Origin: Bipolaris cookei | Taxonomy: Eukaryota > Ascomycota > Dothideomycetes > Pleosporales > Pleosporaceae | DNA: 64,000 nucleotides | Direction: 5' to 3' | Assembly: GCA_002286855.1 (NCBI GenBank) | Contig: NRSV01000096.1 | Span: forward strand, 19,756-83,755 | Shown: one piece after another, positions 55,919 through 64,000 of the stretch | Layout of the letters: every line of letters begins with the position of its first letter | Position numbering within the stretch: the stretch's first letter is position 1 | The notes under the pieces: model-generated | What the model was told of the DNA's origin: nothing | What the model saw: only the letters and a program-made list of their open reading frames with translations | Database searches by the model: none | Program-made: the position numbers and the translations under genes

Positions 55919-57788
55919 ATGGGATGGAACAAAAAATAAAAAGGACGAACCTTGGAAGCGTGCATCCAGACGGGAAGCACTGACCGATGGGCGGGGTATT
56001 TAGTGGTAAGCAGTATTGCAACCGGCCTCATTATCTGTGGAACACGAAGCGGTGATCCAGTGGAAATATCCCGATTACAACAGATTGACGTTGCTACTCA
56101 CGTTTGTTGCTTGGGAAGAGCGGATGGTGCTTATTGAAACATGCAGCGTGCTATCTACTGGGCGTTTCCAGGGACAATGGAAAAGTTTGCTAGGTTGTGC
56201 CAATATGCACAGATGTTCTGACGAGTGCATCCGGTGTCCAGGTAACGCTCTTTTAGCGATGAAGCTGAAGGCCCGGGATGCTTTCATGACGAATCATCTG
56301 CATCCTGGCCGCAGGACTGCAGACGTTCGTCACTCGTTGCTGGGGAGAATGGCGAGCCCGTTTTTTTTTCACCCCGACACCACCAGCGAAGAAAAAAAAG
56401 ATCCGCTTCTTGGGGACAAAGGCAGAAGAAATTTGCAGGTGGTGGTGATGCTGGGTGTGAAGATCGGCCCACTTGAGGCAAGTACCGTGCCGTAAAGGTT
56501 GTCCGACCGAGGCAGCCCTGAGAAAGGGCACGGAGTAAGATGGAAAAAATAGACTGGATCCTTCAAGTCGCGTGCGCACAGTCATGTACTTTAAGACGCG
56601 TTCTGTTCGCGACTTGTGACATAATGTTTGCGTCCCAGGCGTGCTTAGGTGCAGCAGTGGCTGGCGGTGCTACGGTTCCGCATGTCGGCTGGCTACTAGC
56701 TGCAGCAAGGCGATGGAGACAAGACGTGTTAGGGGCGTGAATGCGGAGTAATCGCGTCGACGCACACGTGCTTTTTTCTTTTCTCAGATGATGAAGGCGA
56801 AATGGAAAGATGGCGCTAATGCTAAGATGCTTGATTGTGCGATGATGTGCCCAGCCGCGGTTCAATATCCGAAGCCGGACCACCCGATGAGTCGGGGAAA
56901 TGATATTGTATGTACAGGGAATTACATAGCATGTATGTAGCAGACCGGGCAGGTGTTGCTACATACGTGTGTAGCACGCAGTAGCAGTAGTGGTGATGGG
57001 CATCATTGCAGACAGATGGCTGGCAGAAGAGGGCTTGGAATGTAGTAAGCATGACGGATAGAAGTACGCAATCATGGATGACGGCGGTATGAAGATGTGC
57101 AGGCCATCCAAGGCAGAGATGTGGAGGTGCTAGTGTGGTGGGTTGTAGGGCCGAGTGCTAGTAAGCCTGCAGGAACTCGATGCCATTTGATACTTGGTGA
57201 TGCAGCCGCGCAGAGCTTGCGCTCGCCTAATGTGAGGAGCCGTGGCCCGCATGTTATGTTAGTCGCGAGGCTATGGTATGCAAGTATTTACCTTCCGCAT
57301 TTAGGGCATGGACATTTTTGCCCTTGCTTGTTGAAGGTGGTAAGTGAGTACACGGTAGAATGCTACTTAGCCAGGCGCCCTGACAAGCGTAGGGAGGGGC
57401 TGCATGCGGCGCCAGCTGGTCTTTGTGCGCAATGCCGCTCCCTATAATAAGGCAGGTGTATGCCAGTCATTCCGCCCGTGGGCCTGTATGATGTTGAGCA
57501 AGGGGACGGCTAAAGCGGGAGGTTCAAGGGCGTTGGGGCGTCGGGGTGCTGGAACCCTTTGAGGCTGGCTCGGGCGCAGGCAGTAGCAGAATTGGCAATT
57601 TCACGCCCTCTGTTAGGTTCAGACACGCGTTGCTAGTAGATTGAGCCAAACGCGTGGACCCCGGCCTGCATCCGCTAGCAGCCAACGATGGCAGCCGAGC
57701 TGGGCAGCTTCAGGCCGGCGAAACACCAAATGCTATTTGCTGCCACTGACCAAACGATGGTTTCAACGGCCGGCACCGTGGGCAGGGC

Positions 57789-57810
57789 CAGCCAGCCAGC
57801 CAGCCAGCCC
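57789..57810. repeat. (CCAG)n microsatellite
   Basis: Five tandem CCAG units. Confidence 0.85.
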
Positions 57811-60339
57811 AGTGTTGCACCAGCTGCAGCGACGGCTGCGTGAGGGGGTGTGCAGTCGAGTCATCCGCGAGCTCCAGGGGCGTCGGTGTTTTCCTTCTGG
57901 GGTTGCAAAGGGGGCGCCGTATGTGGAACGTGAAGGGCTCTTTTGCTCCACGGCAGCACCAGCACCGCCAAAGCGGCTGTCCAGGACATTCGCCGCTGGT
58001 GCTGGTGCTGGCACTGGCAAGATACGACGCGTGACAAGGATGCAACGTGCCGGCAGGCTGCTTTTGCTGGTGCTAGTGCGGCCGAGTGGTAAAAGGAGGA
58101 GCAGTTAGCCCATCCGCTGGGCAAATGATGACGATATGGGATCAAAGGGCCCCCCGCCTGGCCGAGGCCTAGCCTCAGCGGCGCATAGTGTGTCAGGGGA
58201 ACCACGACGCTGCGTAAATGCAAACAGCGAGTGCGCCGGCGACGTGCCCTATGCTCGCCTCTTGGCCATGTCCAAAGCATCATGTTTCCTGTGCGCGGGC
58301 GGGGGGAGACATTGGACAGCCATCGCAGGCCATGCTGCAACCCTGTATAGCTCTGCATGAGTGGCCTCACCGGACCTGGCCCACGGCTCTGATTCGAGCA
58401 GACGACATGCTCACGGTGCAGCCGCCGCTCAGCTCTGCCCAAGCCTGCCCGCGCTGCCCATCCATCCCATCTATCCAAACCCATCCCATACTTGCTGTAG
58501 ATAATACTTGGCCGCTGCTGCTGCTGCTACCACTGCCTGCTTGCTTGGGCGGGCCGGCGGCGGCGGTGCGTTGGGAACAAGCAAATAGTCAGCGACCAGC
58601 ACCAGTCAGCACGCACCCACACCCACGCACACGCACACGCACAGCGCCGGGTGTGTCGCGACAGCCAGCGGGAGCCGCGACAGTGAGTAGTGACATTTGG
58701 CGCAGCACACAGACACGACTAGCACGCGTTCAACGAGCGTGTTCCTGGACGAAGCTTCCCAGGCGCAGAAAACGCCATGGTTGATCCACAATGGGGCACG
58801 ACGGCGGAACATGCATCGGTTGGCTGTGCGCTCTGGGCGTACGAGGTTCCCTGTTCCCATGCTGTACAAGCTGCCGTCGCCCGCATCCGGCTAGTCCATC
58901 TCTCCTAGGGCCTTGCTCGCCCACTCGTTTTCTCCAGCCTGCCTCCGTCTGTATCGTGCTCTTCTCTCCCTCTCCTCTCCCTCGCTCCCATATCCTCTCT
59001 TTCATTACGGTCGAGCACGGAGAAACTTTGGATCTGATGTGGTGCTGACACTCTCGGCTCCTGTCTTTCCATAAAACTCCCACCTCCTGCTCTCGGTCAT
59101 CCACTCCCGACCGCCGTCTCTCCTCGAATAGGATCGTGAAGAGTACCAGATTCCCTGTGCCCTCCACCGCTACCCATTCATCCGCCGACTCCCTCCCTCG
59201 TCTCTCGCTGGACGTAGAGATACTCGCTGTACTCTAGTCCTTCGCTCCGCATACAGCCGCCAACCCTGACCCCCTGTATCAACAGCCTCGCGTGTGACAA
59301 TTGGGCTCTTATCTCGGTAGGTCAACCCTCTTCTTCCATTTAGCTCCGGATTCCTCGGCCTGTTTGTCTTTGGATCCTGCGGCCAATGTACCCCCATACC
59401 GTATCCGACGCACACCCCATGGACCAAAGCGATGTTGAGTCAGCTGGAAGGAAAGTAGCTTGGCAATCGTTCGAGGGAGATTGGTAAGGGCAGCCCAGAG
59501 GCGGATGGGGTTATGTTTGGAGTCGAGGTATGAGGCTCTGCTGGAACTGGGTCTGGAAAGGCTAGGTATGGGCGTTTGGTTGCGTTCCAGGCGTGCGGAT
59601 TCTTCTTGCCAGTTGTACCATCGACCAAAAGGCCACCTCGGCAATATCACGATACTCCATTGCAATCACAACTGCATGCCATGCCTGCGTCCGTCACGAT
59701 GCCACATCCAACATCTAGAGATCGACCGTAAACCAGAGGTATTCTGTGGCTCATTGCCATGGGTGAGCGTGTGATATGGGTTTGCTCTTCACAATTCACC
59801 GCTCGTCACCCGACCTTGCTGGCACTACTGTGGCTTCGTACCCGATCACGCCGCTCTCGTCTTAGTCAGGCGTCCACTTCCACTTTTCTCACTATCGACT
59901 ACTGCCATCTGTATCGCCAGTCGGAACCTCTTCCAGGATTGTTTCTCTACCAGTCAAGCCTTCCTGCGAGCAAACGCTGACTATCCTCCCCCTTTAGACT
60001 GTCCGCCACCAGTTGCACCAAGCTTCCACCAGCGCCGAACAGGACCTGCAACGTAGGTATTCACCATTATGTCGTTTCCATGACCTGTACACTGACCCTG
60101 GCCTAGACCTAGTATCCGACTCTGGATACTTGTATTGTAATCCATCTTCTGGCGACTTACCCATCCCGGCGGACTCGTTAGCTCGTGCTCTGCCCCATTT
60201 TGAGACCCCGTTCAATTCTAACCTGTCTTCTGGATGCAATTAGCAAGGAACTCGCCCTCTTCGACTTCTTCGACTGTCTTTTTTTGTGTTTTTGCACACC
60301 TCATTCGCTCACTAACATAATAGCACTAATTCTGTAAAG

Positions 60340-60410
60340 GTATGTAGCGCGTTCTAGGTCTTGGCATCAAGTCAAGCAGCTTAGATCAGCCACTAATACG
60401 ATTGGACCAG
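60340..60410 (+). other. Probable 5'UTR intron of the cyclin gene
   Basis: AAG/GTATGT donor, CACTAATAC branch-like site and GGACCAG acceptor, 71 bp long, lying 228 bp before the cyclin ATG inside the C/T-rich leader. Inferred from splice consensus only. Confidence 0.5.
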
Positions 60411-60637
60411 GCTCTGTCCACTACAACTGGTTCCCGGCATTACGCACTCACCAAAATCCGACCACAGACCTTTACCTACACCAACTAATAACAGTCTCTA
60501 CACTCGTTGCCCTCCAGGCTACCACTCTCTAATCCAGCTCACCATTTGAAGCTATCCACTCACTCAACCACTATACTACCCACGTCTATCCCGGAGACCT
60601 GACGACCACCAGCTTGACATACCAACAACACTTCACA

Positions 60638-61864
60638 ATGGCGTACAACCAGCAACAGCACCAGCAGTCCCGCTACGGCAACTGCGACTCGTACTTCGTC
60701 GAGTCACATGACGATGGTATCTATGCCATGCGTGCCGAGGCTAGAGAAAGGCACCGAGCCGTATCCAAGATGCAACAACGAGCAATTGCTGAAGAGCTTT
60801 CCAGGCTCACAGCCGATGAATACCAAGAGGATATCATGCAACACATGATGCATATGGAATCACAAACCCTCCCTGATGTCAACTCTATTGATATTCAGAC
60901 TGAGATCCAGTGGTTTATGCGCCCGTATCTCCTTGATTTCTTGGTAGAAGCCCACGCTGCATTCCAGCTCCTCCCCGAGACACTGTTCCTTGCTGTCAAC
61001 CTGCTCGATCGCTACTGCTCCCGCCGTGTCGTTTACAAGCGCCACTACCAGCTCGTCGGATGTGCTGCTCTCCTCATTGCTGCTAAGTACGGCGACAAGA
61101 AAGATCGTGTGCCCACTGTACGGGAACTCAAGTCCATGTGCTGCTCTTTGTATGACGATGAGATGTTCACCCAGATGGAGTGGCACGTGCTACAGACTCT
61201 CAACTGGATGATCGGACACACCACGGTCGATGCATTCCTCCAGATTGCGCTTTCCGAGGCCCCATACGATGCCGAGGTTGAGCACATGACTCTTTACATT
61301 GCTGAGATTGCACTTTTCCACAAGGAGTTTGTTTCCACGCGGCCATCTGTCCTCGCACGATCTGCTCTCGCTCTCGCGAGGTGTATCCTTTCGCGACCAC
61401 AAGCACGAAACACCGACTGGTCTGGTGCCTACGACCCACAAACAGTCATTGGCCTGTCCAACCATCTGTACCAGCCATCTCCTGTGCTCTCTCGCAAGTA
61501 TGCTTCCGTGCATCTGTCAGCTGTGTCTGCTACTGTCGATGAGTTCCTTCAACGACAGGCACAGATTGCGCGCCGACAAGCAGCTCCGCCAACACCGCCA
61601 CCCACAGTAGTCATTGACGAGCCCAAGCCCGCCTCGGAACCGTTTGGCCCTCAAACACCTAACAAGAACCCGTACGCCTCTGTCATGCAGAACGGATGCC
61701 CCACCCCGCCAATCACACCTGAAGGCGAGCAGTTCACGTATGGTCATGTTGTCAAGTCGCAGCCTGCTTCCCTGTATCCCACCACACCTACATCGGAGCA
61801 TGCGGTACCGCAACATCAGGGTCAATACTTCCACAACCAGTATCTCCACCCCCAGCACATGTAA
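60638..61864 (+). CDS. G1/S cyclin (Cln/Puc1-like)
   Basis: Single coding exon of 408 residues from ATG 60638. The cyclin box is clear: FMRPYLLDFLVEAHAAFQLL, LFLAVNLLDRYCSRRVV, YQLVGCAALLIAAKYGDKK and MEWHVLQTLNWMIGHTTVD, followed by the second cyclin fold. The N-terminus is Gln/His-rich. The tail after residue 310 is Pro/Thr-rich with several TP sites (PPTPPPT, PQTPNKN, PTPPITPEG), the sort of phosphodegron that makes G1 cyclins unstable. It would activate Cdc28/Cdk1 at Start. It resembles fission yeast Puc1 and Aspergillus Cln-type cyclins more than Pcl cyclins. The long upstream region and putative leader intron suggest elaborate transcriptional or translational control. Confidence 0.92.
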   Translation: MAYNQQQHQQSRYGNCDSYFVESHDDGIYAMRAEARERHRAVSKMQQRAIAEELSRLTADEYQEDIMQHMMHMESQTLPDVNSIDIQTEIQWFMRPYLLDFLVEAHAAFQLLPETLFLAVNLLDRYCSRRVVYKRHYQLVGCAALLIAAKYGDKKDRVPTVRELKSMCCSLYDDEMFTQMEWHVLQTLNWMIGHTTVDAFLQIALSEAPYDAEVEHMTLYIAEIALFHKEFVSTRPSVLARSALALARCILSRPQARNTDWSGAYDPQTVIGLSNHLYQPSPVLSRKYASVHLSAVSATVDEFLQRQAQIARRQAAPPTPPPTVVIDEPKPASEPFGPQTPNKNPYASVMQNGCPTPPITPEGEQFTYGHVVKSQPASLYPTTPTSEHAVPQHQGQYFHNQYLHPQHM

Positions 61865-62776
61865 GCAATTACTTGCGCTAGGCAGTGGCTAGTCATCTTC
61901 TCTATCAAAAGAACTCCCACCTTCTTGTGTCGTCTTGTTATTGTCCAAGAGGGTTGCGTTGTACCAAAAACATTCGTACATGTGCCTCATTGCACGGTAA
62001 TCCTTTCTAGCATCTCCAAGCGTTTGTTCCCTGTTATTCTGCGATATCAAAGAACACCCCTTTCCTGTTTCAAGCATTTTCTTTTGTTAAGTCCGACCAA
62101 AAAAATACTGCACCCCTCGCCCGCTTCTTGGCCTACTTGCTCTGGTCAGTGGCTCGGTTTGCGGGGCCCAGGTGAAGTCGAGCACCCTTCTTCTTGGACA
62201 TTGCCTCCATCTAATATGGGTCTTTCGACCTGCACCCACGGCTTGAGGGGAGGAAAAGCGGCTGGAGGGTGAAATTGGAATACAAGCAAGCAAGCACAAT
62301 CAAGCTCACTCGCAGGTGTTGTTTGCTTAAGCGAGCAGAGATACCCTTCTTTTTTTCAATTGGAATCTTTTATTTCGGGCCCCTTTTTTTTGTTCCATGG
62401 GTGGCCCGACGTTGTCTTTTGCGTGTTTGGGATGGTGAAGAGAGTGCGTGGCATGCTTACAAGCATGGTTGACGTCTAGATTGTACTTGACAGCGGGGCT
62501 GGAAGCGCTACGAACATCAAATAGCTATAGAAACGGTCGCCCTTCACAACTTGGTTCTCATTGTACGCTTCTTCTCTGGTGCATCCATGTTTATGTGTTT
62601 CAGCCTGTGATGGCCCCAGCAACTTGCGTTGGGCGAATGGATGCTTGACGTTATGCGACGCAAGCTACGTCCACTTGCCACAGGTTTCAAAGTAAGCAAT
62701 GCAACTTGAAGTCTTTAAGATTGCCATTTTCTGCTCTGCTCATCGAGCAGTAAAGCACTACATTCACGTCATTTCG
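61865..62776. other. Intergenic after cyclin
   Basis: About 0.9 kb. T-rich patches; no gene seen. It should hold the cyclin 3'UTR. Confidence 0.45.
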
Positions 62777-63227
62777 ATGCATGTGTTGGCGAGTATGCCT
62801 CTAGTGAGTATCAACACGGCGCCTGGGTGAGCCTATCAGTGCCTTCATTCACTAACCGCTCAAGATCTCCATTACAGCTACTAGCACACCCATGGGAGGC
62901 TACCGAATCTTCTCGCCCTATACCGACGACGACACGGCATTTGCAAACAACACGCTCTGTCCCCGATATGCCGAGTCGGATCCGACATCCGCCCCACCGT
63001 CTCCTGCATCCATTGAATCCCTCGAAATCTTCGATAGCATTCCTTGGCGAAGAGACTACATCGCACTGGATCCACGTACCAGGGCAAGAGGCAATAGACT
63101 ACGTGCAGGATGGATGCAGAATAAACTCCGCGCCACAGTTGTAGTTGTGCTTTTGCTACTCGCGGTCCTTGCAGCCAGCACAGCGCTAGGCCTATATCTA
63201 TCTATCGGGCATGGAAAAAGCAAGTGA
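62777..63227 (+). CDS. Small single-pass membrane protein, uncharacterised
   Basis: The frame from ATG 62892 to 63227 encodes 111 residues: an acidic, Pro/Ser-rich head, then basic residues (DPRTRARGNRLRAGW), then one strong membrane segment (ATVVVVLLLLAVLAASTALG) and a short tail. A signal-anchor, N-in orientation is expected from the basic flank. An upstream exon 62777-62792 (ATG CAT GTG TTG GCG A) spliced from a GTATGC donor to the CAG at 62877 would add ten residues in frame (MHVLATTSTP). A GTGAGT donor slightly further on gives a different frame, so the start is not settled. I do not recognise the family; similar small membrane proteins are common in Pleosporales genomes. Confidence 0.55.
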
Positions 63228-64000
63228 GAAGAAAGGACAAGAAAGAGAGAGGGAAGAAGAAGGGGGCAGGGAAAGGCAGGACGGGGGGGTGTGATGCACA
63301 CTACTCAAGACCAAAATATGAGGCGAACATTGCAGGGACAAACCCAAACAACCCGCAGAATATGCCTTTTGAGGCCCCCGGGGGCAGTAGTTAGCAACTT
63401 TGAACGATTGCGTATGCCTTTCTCTACCGCAGTTTCGTGTACGGTCACGCTTCGCATAGCTACAGGGACACACAGCCCTGAGCTGGTTGCAAACGCAGAC
63501 GTGGCGTGGCTGTTTTTCAAGGACGGACCTGGCAATAGGTACATATTTTGGGAGAGGAGGTGAGAGGGGGGGGGGTGGTAAGCAAACATTGCTGCAAGGA
63601 AGTACCCTTGAGAGCCCGCGCCTCTTTACCTCCCTACCCCCCCACCCCCCCTAGCCACGGCTCTTTCCATTTGCTCCGTTCCGCGGGTTTACACACTTGG
63701 AGAGGTATTAAACCTGCTTTGAGGAGAAAGGTAGCAAAGCACAAGCACCCCGAGTCAGCGATTGGCAGGTGTCAAAAGGGTTCTTTTGGACGGATAGTAG
63801 TACCTTTGTTTTTTAATTATTTTCTTAGCGGGAGAGAGATAAATATTAGCAAGAGATCATCAACAACTGCTGATCAATATTAATAATAACAATGATAACG
63901 TATGCTGAGGGAGAGCATTTATTGAGTCGTAGCAGTAGTGTTTTATTTGGGGACAAGTTGCGTGTTGTTGTTGTTGCCCCCCCCCCCCCTCCCCCCACCC
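63228..64000. other. Intergenic to right edge, ending in poly-C
   Basis: No gene seen. A G-run occurs near 63568-63577, C-runs near 63640-63650, and the window ends in (GTT)5 followed by 13 C, T, 6 C, A, 3 C (63977-64000). There is no TTAGGG telomere repeat. The edge at a homopolymer may be a contig boundary. Confidence 0.55.

Larger units (their letters stand above)
54360..60637. other. 6.3-kb stretch without convincing gene, upstream of G1 cyclin
   Basis: Two overlapping 60-codon frames at 54453-54685 could be a small gene divergent from UTP4 but have no recognisable domain. From 56 to 58.8 kb the DNA is G/C-rich with (CAGC)n, CA/CG dinucleotide-like and GCT repeats. From 58.8 kb on the plus strand is markedly C/T-rich, looking like a very long transcript leader for the cyclin. 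Long leaders and promoters are known for G1 cyclins. It may also contain noncoding RNA; none can be shown. Confidence 0.5.

Noticed and set aside
56840..56890. Possible tRNA T-arm (CGGTTCAATATCCG)
   Set aside because: The T-stem does not pair and no acceptor stem or anticodon arm is found.
57861..58484. 207-codon minus-strand frame
   Set aside because: G/C-rich DNA favours long open frames; composition (Arg, Leu, His, Pro) and lack of a domain argue against a gene.
63977..64000. Terminal poly-C as telomere
   Set aside because: No CCCTAA/TTAGGG units; it is a homopolymer tract like others in the window.
1..64000. CRISPR array or bacterial-type defence system
   Set aside because: The DNA is fungal nuclear with spliceosomal introns; no regularly spaced repeats with unique spacers are present.

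Overview
The window is nuclear DNA of a filamentous ascomycete. Genes are interrupted by short introns (mostly 47-120 bp, GT/AG, with CTAAC- or CTGAC-like branch sites). The gene set fits this: pyruvate kinase, Nbs1, Cet1-type RNA triphosphatase, Rpn2, Npt1, Sso-type syntaxin, Kha1, Png1, Sur7, Utp4 and a Cln/Puc1-like cyclin, plus a Cip1-like secreted protein and a fungal pogo/Fot1 transposon. Protein style and intron positions suggest Dothideomycetes, probably Pleosporales; that placement is inference. All exon joins were worked out by hand from splice sites and reading frame.

Layout. 1-4.8 kb: a patatin-like lipase running off the left edge and an F-box-like fungal protein, both on the minus strand. 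4.8-7.2 kb: gene-poor, with a 138-bp hAT-like foldback element. 7.2-18 kb: a DHA1 transporter, NBS1, a cryptic four-exon gene for an 84-residue DUF1748 (Coi1-like) mitochondrial protein, pyruvate kinase and the mRNA-capping triphosphatase. 18.1-19.9 kb: an intact Fot1/pogo-type DNA transposon with 63-bp inverted repeats, inserted between the capping gene and RPN2. 20.5-31.3 kb: RPN2, a sugar transporter, and a divergent pair (cytochrome b5-like protein and nicotinate phosphoribosyltransferase). 32.4-34 kb: the corpse of a DHA1 transporter. 35.6-42.8 kb: plasma-membrane syntaxin, Cip1-like secreted protein and K+/H+ antiporter. 45.7-54.4 kb: PNG1, a SUR7-family protein and UTP4. 54.4-60.6 kb: a 6.3-kb stretch without a convincing gene, leading into a G1 cyclin that has a likely 5'UTR intron. 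The right end holds a small single-pass membrane protein and ends in a poly-C tract.

Most genes are unrelated housekeeping functions: DNA repair, glycolysis, capping, proteasome, NAD salvage, exocytosis, ion balance, deglycosylation, ribosome biogenesis and cell cycle. I see no biosynthetic gene cluster and no CRISPR-like array. The most noteworthy items are the hidden DUF1748 gene, the hAT-like MITE, the well-preserved Fot1-type element with doubled subterminal repeats, the decayed transporter, and a stop-free intron of 54 bp (divisible by three) in RPN2.
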